From a bacterium (GTDB lineage Bacteria > Orphanbacterota > Orphanbacteria > Orphanbacterales > Orphanbacteraceae), in assembly GCA_025782575.1 (NCBI GenBank), contig JALGYY010000035.1:466670-530669 (forward strand): a DNA stretch of 64,000 nucleotides, read 5' to 3'. Below the pieces are notes generated by a model. The model saw only the letters and a program-made list of their open reading frames with translations. It ran no database searches and had not been told where the DNA came from. Position 1 is the stretch's first letter. Each line of letters opens with the position of its first letter. Below are positions 37,735 through 46,149 of the stretch, in pieces. A program made the position numbers and the translations under genes.

Positions 37735-39674
37735 CCGTCGCTTCCCGTAAGGAGACTAATGTCCGCAGCCGAAAATGGGGATCCGGCGGGTGGCGTCTGA
37801 GATTTCACTCGGCCCGCTCCTTCACATCGCACTGCGGCGCCGTACTGAAGAAGGATCTGCTTGGCTTCACGTACAGGCATGCCCGATACATCGGGCATCC
37901 GCGCCGGCCTTGGCACAGCCTCCGCACATACCGCTTCAAACGGCGCTTCGTCGGTCGCATCAACCAGCTCGAGCCAGGACGCTACCGCTCGCTTTTGTAG
38001 GTCGAAACCAAAACTGTCGGAGAGATCGGAGCAGGCGGCGCGGGTCAGAATATTACGAAACACAGGCCCCGCCAACTGCCCGCCTGAATGTCGTGCACCG
38101 GAAGGATCTACAAGTACTACAGCAACGACGACTTTCGGGTTCCGAACCGGCGCGAATCCGATGAAGGATGCCGTAAATCGAGACTGTGCATACGAGCCGT
38201 CTTCAAGGACGAGCTGGGCTGTGCCGCTCTTGCCGCCGGCTCGCCAGCCGGGGAGCGCTGCGGCTTTCCCCGTCCCCCGCTCCACCACACCCGCCATGAA
38301 CTCACGCATCATCTCCGCCGTCTCTACAGAGACGACCCTTCTCACTCGGCGAGGAGGATAATCACGCACCACATCGCCATTCCGGCTACGGACTTCCTTC
38401 ACGATTCTGGGCTCCATCAGGATGCCGTCATTGGCGATCGCGCCGAAAGCGAAGACGAGCTGAACGAGGTTGACAGCTACCTCATGACCGATCGACAGCG
38501 TCGTAAGAGATCGGCCACTCCACTCGGACGGACGCCTCAGCTTCCCTCTTACTTCTCCCGGTAGATTGATACCGGTCAGCCCGGCAACGCCGAACGCTCG
38601 TGAATAGGAATAGAGATTGCGCGCGCCGAGCGCCTCCGCGATCTGGGCGGTCACGATATTTGATGAAAATTCGAATGCCTCTCGCACTGTGAGCGTGTCG
38701 TACTCATGATGGTCGCGAATCGTGTAGCCCCCGAAATCCTTCCTGCCGTTCCAGGCATAGTAGAGATCTTCAGGTTTGATGATCCCCATCTCGATCGCCG
38801 CCGCAAATGTGATCAACTTGAATGTTGATCCGGGCTCGAATTGAGCGGCCACACAACGATTCATTCCGGCACTGAAACCATCACCCTGCTCCCGGGAAAA
38901 ACTCGTCATCGCGAGAATTTCACCCGTACGTGGATCCATGACGAGCGCCATTCCCCACGCGGAATTGCTCTCCAATACCGTTTCGCGCAGCTCCACCTCC
39001 GCAGCGCTCTGCATGCGGACATCCAGAGTGAGAACGACATCATTTCCATCGACCGGGGACATGGTGGGCAGATTGGACGAGGGCCGACTTGCCTGGGATG
39101 GAACGCGCTGCAAGACCTGCCACCCGGGAACCCCACAGAGGTCGGACTCGAACTCCTTCTCGATTCCTTCGATTCCGACATTATCCACGTCAGTCATCCC
39201 CACCACCTGGGCGGCGAGCGCTCCGTGGGGCCGAACGCGATCCATCTCGAGCAGGCAATAGATGCCGGGTAGATCGGCATCGGATATCATTGACCAGATT
39301 GCGGGATCCACCCGACGCTTCAACCAGACAAAATCGCGATTACCCGATAGACTCGCCCGAAGCGACGCCTCGGGTATGTTGAGAATAGGCGCCAGTTTTC
39401 GACTTACTGCTGACGGCTGTTTGATCTGTTTAGGGTTTGCGATGATCGACGGCGAGCGGAGTGACCCGACCAGAAGTTCACCATTCCTATCGAAGATCCC
39501 TCCTCGGCTGCAAGGCACATCCACAGACGTAGTGTGCTGGCGCTCCGCCCGGGAACGATAAAATTCATGTTCTAGAATCTGAATTCGTACGAGGCCGATC
39601 AAGAGAAACAACCAGACTGCACAACCACCACCCACAACTAACCAGGTTCGAACCTTTTGGTCCTGATTGATCAC
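37731..39674 (-). CDS. ftsI: Septal penicillin-binding protein with C-terminal PASTA domain
   Basis: Class B transpeptidase of the divisome. 647 residues with a GTG start. One membrane anchor (residues 11-30), pedestal domain, then the transpeptidase with SxxK at S293-K296 (EPGSTFK), SxN at S347-N349 (EFSSN) and KSGT at 492-495. After about residue 590 comes a single PASTA repeat (PARMPDVSGMPVREAKQILLQYG to ISLLTG). PASTA tails on FtsI are typical of Gram-positives and some other phyla and absent from E. coli FtsI. Confidence 0.95.
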   Translation of the reverse strand: MINQDQKVRTWLVVGGGCAVWLFLLIGLVRIQILEHEFYRSRAERQHTTSVDVPCSRGGIFDRNGELLVGSLRSPSIIANPKQIKQPSAVSRKLAPILNIPEASLRASLSGNRDFVWLKRRVDPAIWSMISDADLPGIYCLLEMDRVRPHGALAAQVVGMTDVDNVGIEGIEKEFESDLCGVPGWQVLQRVPSQASRPSSNLPTMSPVDGNDVVLTLDVRMQSAAEVELRETVLESNSAWGMALVMDPRTGEILAMTSFSREQGDGFSAGMNRCVAAQFEPGSTFKLITFAAAIEMGIIKPEDLYYAWNGRKDFGGYTIRDHHEYDTLTVREAFEFSSNIVTAQIAEALGARNLYSYSRAFGVAGLTGINLPGEVRGKLRRPSEWSGRSLTTLSIGHEVAVNLVQLVFAFGAIANDGILMEPRIVKEVRSRNGDVVRDYPPRRVRRVVSVETAEMMREFMAGVVERGTGKAAALPGWRAGGKSGTAQLVLEDGSYAQSRFTASFIGFAPVRNPKVVVAVVLVDPSGARHSGGQLAGPVFRNILTRAACSDLSDSFGFDLQKRAVASWLELVDATDEAPFEAVCAEAVPRPARMPDVSGMPVREAKQILLQYGAAVRCEGAGRVKSQTPPAGSPFSAADISLLTGSDG

Positions 39675-40096
39675 TCTCGCCGCACCCTCCCGTCAGTCTT
39701 GAGGACTTGACTGATGCCTCGGCCTGCGGACAGAAAGAGACTGGCGACGATCGATCCGTTACCGACGCCCCGTTCTTCTCTCGCCGTCCATGCGGCCACA
39801 TGGATCTGAGACGTCCCATCAGCTGCGATCAAACCGAATCTTTCAGATGCGATGGATTCGATTCTTTGCCTGCCCGAAAGACTCTCCACTTTCTGATCCC
39901 AGCGCCGTTCCTCCCCGCGGAGCTCGTCGAGACGATCCGCAAGATCGCGATTCTCGACATGAAGTTGATCGACACAGAAACGCTGTGTCACGCACCCGAC
40001 GAGCAGCACAAGGACGGCGCCGAGTAACGGGATTTGCAACCACGCTGAACCGTTCCGTCTGACTGGTGACCTCGGTCTCTTCCCAGACCATTTCAT
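39671..40096 (-). CDS. ftsL: Cell division protein FtsL-like
   Basis: Small bitopic divisome protein, 141 residues. A basic N-terminus (KWSGKRPRSPVRR), one membrane helix (residues 20-37) and a coiled coil (DQLHVENRDLADRLDELRGEERRW), then the conserved-type RIESIASERFGLIAADGT. The C-terminal 40 residues are longer than usual. Assigned mainly by position between rsmH and ftsI and by topology, since FtsL diverges quickly. Confidence 0.85.
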   Translation of the reverse strand: MKWSGKRPRSPVRRNGSAWLQIPLLGAVLVLLVGCVTQRFCVDQLHVENRDLADRLDELRGEERRWDQKVESLSGRQRIESIASERFGLIAADGTSQIHVAAWTAREERGVGNGSIVASLFLSAGRGISQVLKTDGRVRRE

Positions 40097-41064
40097 GAGG
40101 GATCCCTTTCCCCTTCGAGGCGAATGGCCACCCGGAGCCTCGCGCTCCGGGCCCTGCCGTTCCGATCGATCTCATCCTGCGTCGGCATCTTCGCCTTCCG
40201 GAACGGGAGGGAGACCGACGGTAATATTCCACAACCACAAACAGGCATATCCGGAGGACAGATACATCCTTTCGCCCACTCCCGGAATCTGGTCTTCACG
40301 AGGCGATCCTCGAGCGAGTGATAAGACAGAACCGCGAGAATTCCCCGAGGAGAAAGAAACTCGACGGACCTCTCGAGACCTTCGCGGAGTGAACCGAGTT
40401 CGTCGTTCACTTCGATCCGCACAGCTTGATAGATCCGCGCGAGTTCCTTGGTCCGCGTCCGTTCCGGAATCCGGCGTGAGACGGTACGAGAAAACCGACC
40501 CGTATCCCGGATCGGTTCCACACCTCTTTCTCGCACAATAGCCCTGGCGATTGCCTTCGGGCTCCTCACTTCTCCCCATTCACGCAACACTCGAACCAGC
40601 TCCTCCTCGGTGTATTCGTTTATGACTTCGTAAGCACTCTTTCCACTCGTCCGGTTCATCCGCATGTCGATCGGCGCGTCGTTGCGGAAAGAGAATCCTC
40701 TTTCCACGCGGTCCAGTTGCATGCTGGAAACGCCGAGATCGAGCAGGATCCCCCCCACCCGGCCGCCAGAACCCGCCGGCAGCAGTTTGTCGAGAGAGCG
40801 AAAGTTTCCGTGGATGAGTTCGACCCGATCGCCGAATCGCCGCAATCTCTCCAACGCGATCGCAAGGGCTTCTTCGTCCTGATCGATGCCGTAGAACCGC
40901 CTGATCGAATCGATTGCATCGAGTATCGATTCGGCATGGCCTGCGGCACCAACAGTGCCATCGAGGAAGATGCCGCCGGGGAATTCCCGAAAGACATCAA
41001 CTGTCTCTCTGCGCATGACCGATTTGTGGTCGTTTCCATGGCCGGGCATATCATCGACGGTCAT
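40093..41064 (-). CDS. rsmH: 16S rRNA (cytosine1402-N4)-methyltransferase
   Basis: Methylates C1402 of 16S rRNA with SAM. 323 residues at this start; ATG at 41049 is an alternative and would leave the mraZ stop almost untouched. Marks are HKSVMRRETVDVF, LDGTVGAAGHAESIL (SAM site), YGIDQDEEALA, GILLDLGVSSMQLD, NRTSGKSAYEVIN and LSYHSLEDRLVKTRF. The CxxC-like pair CICPPDMPVCGC near the end is usual for the family. Confidence 0.96.
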   Translation of the reverse strand: MTVDDMPGHGNDHKSVMRRETVDVFREFPGGIFLDGTVGAAGHAESILDAIDSIRRFYGIDQDEEALAIALERLRRFGDRVELIHGNFRSLDKLLPAGSGGRVGGILLDLGVSSMQLDRVERGFSFRNDAPIDMRMNRTSGKSAYEVINEYTEEELVRVLREWGEVRSPKAIARAIVRERGVEPIRDTGRFSRTVSRRIPERTRTKELARIYQAVRIEVNDELGSLREGLERSVEFLSPRGILAVLSYHSLEDRLVKTRFREWAKGCICPPDMPVCGCGILPSVSLPFRKAKMPTQDEIDRNGRARSARLRVAIRLEGERDPS

Positions 41065-41596
41065 CCAGTTTCATCTTTCGAATGGTCTCGTGGACCTTCT
41101 TTGCCGCATCGGCGTAGCGCTTGTCCTGTTCGTTCTCGTACTTGAAATTGCCCGCAAGATAGGATTCATAGATATCGGGCTGGAAGATCTCGATGTGTGT
41201 CTGACCGCCGCCGATAATCTTGACCTCCTTGTCAAGACGCCCCCACTCACGATGCTGGGATTTCAGGAGGAGACGCCCGCTTCGATCGAGGAACTCTTCG
41301 GTAGCAGTCGCGTACACGACCCGGAGATAGTAGCGATTGTCGTCATCTGTCCAATCGAGATCCATCGTATGTTGTTCGAATGCTTCCCAGATCGGGAGTG
41401 GATACACGATGAGGCTGTACTCGAGGCCGCGAGTGATGATGAACTCTGACTGCTTCTTTTCTTTCGTCTTGGAATTGGCTTTGCCGGCCTTTTTAGCTTC
41501 CCAATTCGGGGCGATCAGGTCACGAAGGACGGGGGGCACCTTGATCCGATACCGATCGTCCATCGTACAGTGGTGTTGACCGACGAATCGCGCCAT
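41051..41596 (-). CDS. mraZ: Transcriptional regulator MraZ
   Basis: SpoVT/AbrB-like DNA-binding protein that represses its own dcw operon. 181 residues. Two MraZ half-domains are present: the first around MDDRYRIKVPPVLRDLI and the second around LDRSGRLLLKSQHREWGRLDKEVKIIGGGQTHIEIF. The usual order DxxGRxxxP is altered in the first half (DDRYRIKVP), and a Lys-rich insert of about 18 residues (KKAGKANSKTKEKK) lies between strands at 34-50. Family length is about 145, so it is enlarged. Three binding boxes lie in its own promoter. Confidence 0.9.
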   Translation of the reverse strand: MARFVGQHHCTMDDRYRIKVPPVLRDLIAPNWEAKKAGKANSKTKEKKQSEFIITRGLEYSLIVYPLPIWEAFEQHTMDLDWTDDDNRYYLRVVYATATEEFLDRSGRLLLKSQHREWGRLDKEVKIIGGGQTHIEIFQPDIYESYLAGNFKYENEQDKRYADAAKKVHETIRKMKLDDRR

Positions 41597-41763
41597 GGTC
41601 GTCTCCAGCCTTTCCGCCGTGACAAGCGGCTTCGGTTGTCACGGATCGAAAGGGCTCGTATACTGCTGGAAGGATGCATGGTGAATCGAAAACGGTGTCT
41701 TACCGGCATCCCGACCACTCGGGCACCGGGGGCCTGAGAAAACCAAACGAAGCGGGAAAACCG

Positions 41764-41824
41764 TCCCCAAAACGCCCACTTCGTCCCACGGGCACTATTA
41801 TATAGAAGGAGCGCGCCCTGTCCA
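41764..41824 (-). promoter_or_regulatory. Promoter of the dcw operon with three MraZ boxes
   Basis: On the minus strand, TGGACA (41819-41824) and TATAAT (41797-41802) are separated by 16 bases. Just downstream lie three five-base boxes spaced exactly 10 bases apart: TGGGA (41784-41788), TGGGC (41774-41778) and GGGGA (41764-41768). TGGGN boxes with 5-base spacers are the known MraZ operator. Their place at and after the likely start (near 41790) fits autorepression. The rest of 41597-42000 holds no gene; 41820-41880 is AT-rich. Confidence 0.85.
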
Positions 41825-42000
41825 GAGTTTTTTTATATTCGTAATTCCTTTTTATCCAACGGCTTATGGTGTTATCTAAAAACATCTCATCGAGGCCGCT
41901 CCCCAGCAACTACTGAAACGAGGTGTTACATTTGCTCACGAAATTGGAGCATTTGAGGCGATCAATTACCACTTTCGGCACTTTTTCAGGTGCATGTGGG

Positions 42001-43881
42001 ATGACTCGGACCGGAATCGCCCTTTTTCTGCTCCTTGCGCTCGGGGGGTGTGCAGGCAAGCCGGTTCTTCCCGGAGTCAATCTGATCCTGATCACCATCG
42101 ATACCCTGCGCGCTGATCATCTCGGTTGTTACGGTTATCCGAGGATCAAGACGCCCCACATCGATCGACTGGCACGCGAAGGTGTCCTTTTCTCCAGCGG
42201 ATTCTCATCCGTACCCCTAACCCTTCCGAGCCACACAACGTTTCTGACGGGCTTGTTTCCTTCCCATCACGGCGTCCACGACAACGGCGCATACACCCTG
42301 GCGGACGAGCATGCGACGATTGCCGAGTATCTGAGTGACGCCGGCTACCAGACCGCGGCCATAGTCTCCTCGTTCCAGTTGAACGGTCGTTACGGGATCG
42401 ACCAGGGATTCGATCACTACGATGACAAGATCCCGCGCGAATATGATCTCTATGACAAGCGACTGATTACAGGTCCTAAATCACAGAACCTGCGCTTCGA
42501 GTCCGAGCAGCGAAGAGCGGAGGACATCACAAAGCTCACCGCAGAGTGGCTGGAGAAGAAGGACGATTCCCCCTTCTTTCTCTGGCTCCACTATTTCGAT
42601 CCCCATGGCGTTTATGATCCGCCCCCTCCTTTCTCGCTCCTCTATGACGATCGGACCTATCCCGATTCACTGTACGATGGTGAGATCACCTATCTGGATC
42701 ACCACATCGGACTACTTCGCCGGCTGCTCGAGGACGCCGGTCTCTACGACAACACTTTGATCGTATTCACTGCGGATCACGGTGAAGGTCTTGGCGAGCA
42801 CAAAGAGTGGTATCACGATCAGTTTATTTATGATGCAACGACTCACGTGCCTTTCATATTCGGCGGCGGAGCTGTTCCGGAAATCTGGCCGGCCCTGGTC
42901 ACGGAGAGTGTCAGAAGTGTCGACGTCCTCCCCACGCTTGTCCATACGATCGGCCTGAAGAGCGAGTCTGAAGTGCAGGGCCGGAGCCTGATCCCGGTCC
43001 TTCTGGGAAAGTCCGATGGGGAACAGCCTCAATACGTTGAATCCTACTCACCAACCCACAATCTCTGCGTCAAACTGTTCGGAATCCGCCATAACGGCTG
43101 GAAGTATATCGAAGCGCCCACACCTGAGCTTTACAACATTGAGGAGGATCCGGGAGAAACTCAGAATATTGCCGGTCGCTACCCCGACATGGCCACGGAG
43201 ATGCGTGAACTGCTTCAGCCTTTCATGCCTGAAGAAGAGGGGCTGCCCGACGCGATTGACTTCGACACGCGCAAGAAACTGGAGGCGATCGGTTATATCC
43301 AGCGCACACAGCGACGGGTCTCCATGGCAAGCAGGAATGAAGCTGATCCGAAAGACATGGCGGCTTGCGTCGAAGGCCTCCACATGTCCATGCGATACTT
43401 CACATTCGGACGATATGATTCTTCGCTGGCCGTATCGCTTCGACTGAAGGATATTTTTCCGGGACAGACCAGGATCTACGACAATATCGGCAACCTTCAG
43501 ATCCGTCTCGGGCTGTACGAAGACGCCATCAAGGAATTCAAGATCATTACGACCGAGCAGCCCCGGTACGCCAAGGGTAATTTCTGGATCGGCATGGCCC
43601 ACATGCGCCTCAGACACGAGGAAGACGCGTTGCGATGGTTGCGGAAGGGGCTCGCGATCGATCCGAAGCTATCGATCGCCCGCTATAACCTGGCTGTCAT
43701 ACTCGCAAGAAACAGGAAGCTGGACGAGGCGCTCGAGCACTGGGATCAGGTCATCGCCACCGATCCGAAGAGTAACTTCGCGAAGCTCTCTCAGACTGCT
43801 GCGACCGACGTTCGCCGGGCGATTCAGGAGGCGAAGAAGCAGGGTACCCGGATCGACATCACAGTCGATCCCGAGTTGTAG
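42001..43881 (+). CDS. Sulfatase-fold lipoprotein with C-terminal TPR repeats
   Basis: 626 residues from MTRTGIALFLLLALGGCAGK; C17 is a lipobox cysteine, so it is probably anchored in a membrane. The alkaline-phosphatase/sulfatase fold follows: metal ligand D34 (ITIDTLRADH), the nucleophile region VPLTLPSHTTFLTG, and FTADHGEGLGEH near residue 258. The position of the formylglycine Cys/Ser is Thr (T74), and the following Arg is His. This argues against a classical sulfatase and fits a phosphohydrolase or phosphotransferase of the superfamily. Residues about 465-610 are TPR-like helices (GNLQIRLGLYEDAIKEF and others). Substrate unknown. It is divergent from mraZ. Confidence 0.85.
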   Translation: MTRTGIALFLLLALGGCAGKPVLPGVNLILITIDTLRADHLGCYGYPRIKTPHIDRLAREGVLFSSGFSSVPLTLPSHTTFLTGLFPSHHGVHDNGAYTLADEHATIAEYLSDAGYQTAAIVSSFQLNGRYGIDQGFDHYDDKIPREYDLYDKRLITGPKSQNLRFESEQRRAEDITKLTAEWLEKKDDSPFFLWLHYFDPHGVYDPPPPFSLLYDDRTYPDSLYDGEITYLDHHIGLLRRLLEDAGLYDNTLIVFTADHGEGLGEHKEWYHDQFIYDATTHVPFIFGGGAVPEIWPALVTESVRSVDVLPTLVHTIGLKSESEVQGRSLIPVLLGKSDGEQPQYVESYSPTHNLCVKLFGIRHNGWKYIEAPTPELYNIEEDPGETQNIAGRYPDMATEMRELLQPFMPEEEGLPDAIDFDTRKKLEAIGYIQRTQRRVSMASRNEADPKDMAACVEGLHMSMRYFTFGRYDSSLAVSLRLKDIFPGQTRIYDNIGNLQIRLGLYEDAIKEFKIITTEQPRYAKGNFWIGMAHMRLRHEEDALRWLRKGLAIDPKLSIARYNLAVILARNRKLDEALEHWDQVIATDPKSNFAKLSQTAATDVRRAIQEAKKQGTRIDITVDPEL

Positions 43882-43930
43882 CCGGTTCCTGAATCACAGT
43901 TCACCCAGCCTGCCTGGCTCGGGAGGCGTG

Positions 43931-45001
43931 TCAGCCGCGCGCCCGGGACCGAAATTCCTCGACCACCATATCGCCGATTTCGTCCGTCTTGAGACCGCTC
44001 CTGGCCGACAGATCGGGAATCCGCTTCGACTGCAGCAGGTGGGCGATGGTCGCCTCGATCTTCGATGACGCCTCACTCTCCCCGAGATAGTCGAGCATCA
44101 TCTGTACGGCAGCGATCGTCGCCAGGGGATTGGCCACGTTCTTCCCCTTGTACTTGGGGGCTGAGCCGTGGATCGGCTCGAACATTCCGAGCTTACCCGG
44201 ATGAATGTTGCCCGACGCGGCAATGCCGAGGCCGCCCTGGAGCATGGCGCCCAGATCGGTGAGAATGTCGCCGAAAATATTGTCCACCACAACTACATCA
44301 AACGTCTCAGGGTTCTTCACCATCCACATGCAGGCGGCATCTATATAAGCGTGGTCCTTTTCGATATCGGGATATTCCTCGCCCACCTCACTGAAAGTGC
44401 GTGTCCAGATGTCCTGGGGACGGATGGCGTTTGCCTTGTCCACGAGGGTGACCTTCCTGCGGCCGCTCGTTTTCGCCAACTCGAACGCATACCGAACCGC
44501 ACGCTCCACGCCCTTCCGGGTCATGATCATTTCGGCAATCGCGACCTCGTCCGGCGTTCCCTCCTTGAATCGCCCACCGAGACCGACATAGATACTCTCC
44601 GTGTTCTCTCGAACCACAATCATGTCAATGTCTTCCGGTCGAGTATTCTTAAGAGGAGTGAGGTGCTCCGCGTAGAGCTTGATCGGTCTCAGATTGATGT
44701 AGAGATCGAGCTTCCAGCGGATCCCGCCGATGATAGCCCGCTCAAGAAGTCCCACTTCGATACGGGGATCGCCGATGGCACCCATAAATATCGCGTCATG
44801 CCCGGCACACTCCCGAAGCGTCTCATCCGGGAAGAGTTCACCTGTCTCCAGGTAGTGATCGGCACCGTGCGGGTAATCGGTCTTCTTCGTCCGGAACCCG
44901 TAGACCTCCCCCGCCGCATCAAGGATCTTCAGCCCTTCACGGACGATCTCGTCTCCGATCCCGTCGCCGGGAACTACCGCAATCGTGTATTCCTTGCTCA
45001 T
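43931..45001 (-). CDS. leuB: 3-isopropylmalate dehydrogenase-type beta-decarboxylating dehydrogenase
   Basis: 356 residues from MSKEYTIAVVPGDGIGDEI. It shows the family order: VPGDGIG at the start, GAIGDPR, LDLYINLRPIKLY, VVRENTESIY, VDKANAIRP, VVDNIFGDILTDLGAML (metal Asps) and GMFEPIHGSAPKYKGKNVANPLA (NAD site). The dimer is NAD-linked and acts on a malate derivative. Leucine synthesis (isopropylmalate) is the default reading, but leuA, leuC and leuD are not near and the downstream neighbours are beta-oxidation genes. Isocitrate, homoisocitrate or tartrate activity cannot be excluded. Confidence 0.8.
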   Translation of the reverse strand: MSKEYTIAVVPGDGIGDEIVREGLKILDAAGEVYGFRTKKTDYPHGADHYLETGELFPDETLRECAGHDAIFMGAIGDPRIEVGLLERAIIGGIRWKLDLYINLRPIKLYAEHLTPLKNTRPEDIDMIVVRENTESIYVGLGGRFKEGTPDEVAIAEMIMTRKGVERAVRYAFELAKTSGRRKVTLVDKANAIRPQDIWTRTFSEVGEEYPDIEKDHAYIDAACMWMVKNPETFDVVVVDNIFGDILTDLGAMLQGGLGIAASGNIHPGKLGMFEPIHGSAPKYKGKNVANPLATIAAVQMMLDYLGESEASSKIEATIAHLLQSKRIPDLSARSGLKTDEIGDMVVEEFRSRARG

Positions 45002-45009
45002 GATGTCTT

Positions 45010-46149
45010 TCAATCCTTCAATACGGACCGCCCGATGATGGTCCGCTGAATTTCAGATGTGCCTTCGTACAGTTCTGCCGCCTTAACGTCCCGGTAGATC
45101 TGCTCGATCTTATACTCCTTCATGAAACCGTAGCCACCGTGGATCTGCATCGACTTGTCGGCACACCGGCTCGCCATCTCCGTCGAGAAGAGCTTGGCTT
45201 CTGACGCTTCACGAGTAAATTTCTTCCCGTTTTCCTTGAGCCATGCCGCACGGTAGGTAAGCCAGCGTGCCGCGTCGATTTCGGTCCGCATATCGGCAAT
45301 CATCCACTGGATTCCCTGGAAGTCAGCGATCGGACGGCCGAACTGCACTCTTTCCTTGGCGTATTTGACCGCCTCCTCGAGTGCCGCTTCTCCCATCGCC
45401 ACCCCGGAAGCGGCCACGGCAATTCGCCCACCGTCCAATGTTTCGAGGGCGATCCGGAAACCGGTGTTCTTCTCCCCCACCATGGCCGACCGGGGGATTC
45501 GCACATCGCGGAAGACCAGTTCGCAGGTAGGCGAACTCATGAGCCCCATCTTTTGCTCGATCTTGCCGACCGAGAACCCGGGGGTATCGACATCGACCAG
45601 GAAAGCGCTCATTCCCTTGTATCCCTTGTCGGGATCGGTCTTGGCGAAAACCAGAATGAAGTCAGCCACAGAGCCGTTGGTCGCAAACATCTTCGTACCG
45701 TCAATTACATAGTCATCGCCATCCATGACAGCGACCGTCTGAATACTCCCGGCATCAGACCCGGCATTCGGCTCACTGAGCGCATAACAGCCGAGAAGAT
45801 CACCGGTCGCCAAACCGGTCAGGTATTTTTTCTTCTGTTCCTCCGTCGTATGATGAATCAGAGGATAAGAAAGAAGTGAATTGTGAAGCCCCAATGTCAT
45901 GGCCTGGGGAAGGCTCACCCTGGTGATCTCTTCGAGTACGAGAAGATAGCTGATAAAGTCAGTTTCCATCCCTCCATACTCTTCCGGAACGGTCATCCCC
46001 AGAAAACCGTTCTCCGCCATCTTGCGGGTGATCTCCTGCGAGAATTCCCCCCGCTCTTCCGCCAGGCGCGCAGCATCCTCGATCTCGAGGGCGAATTTCC
46101 GCGCCATGCTGCGGGTCATCTCCTGCTCTTCGGTGAGTGAAAAATCCAT
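45010..46149 (-). CDS. Acyl-CoA dehydrogenase
   Basis: FAD enzyme for the first step of acyl-CoA oxidation. 379 residues, the usual length. N-terminal helices (MDFSLTEEQEMTRSMARKF), LSEPNAGSDAGSIQTVA, the substrate and FAD segment MFATNGSVADF, ERVQFGRPIADFQGIQW, and YGFMKEYKIEQIYRDVK followed by the catalytic-base segment LYEGTSEIQR, whose Glu matches the short-chain (butyryl-CoA type) position. It overlaps the thiolase stop by 1 base. Electron transfer flavoprotein genes are not in the window. Confidence 0.93.
   Translation of the reverse strand: MDFSLTEEQEMTRSMARKFALEIEDAARLAEERGEFSQEITRKMAENGFLGMTVPEEYGGMETDFISYLLVLEEITRVSLPQAMTLGLHNSLLSYPLIHHTTEEQKKKYLTGLATGDLLGCYALSEPNAGSDAGSIQTVAVMDGDDYVIDGTKMFATNGSVADFILVFAKTDPDKGYKGMSAFLVDVDTPGFSVGKIEQKMGLMSSPTCELVFRDVRIPRSAMVGEKNTGFRIALETLDGGRIAVAASGVAMGEAALEEAVKYAKERVQFGRPIADFQGIQWMIADMRTEIDAARWLTYRAAWLKENGKKFTREASEAKLFSTEMASRCADKSMQIHGGYGFMKEYKIEQIYRDVKAAELYEGTSEIQRTIIGRSVLKD

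Noticed and set aside
24476-41596. ddl expected in the dcw cluster
   Set aside because: All gaps between murB, ftsQ and ftsA are too small to hold it. It must lie elsewhere, as in many genomes.
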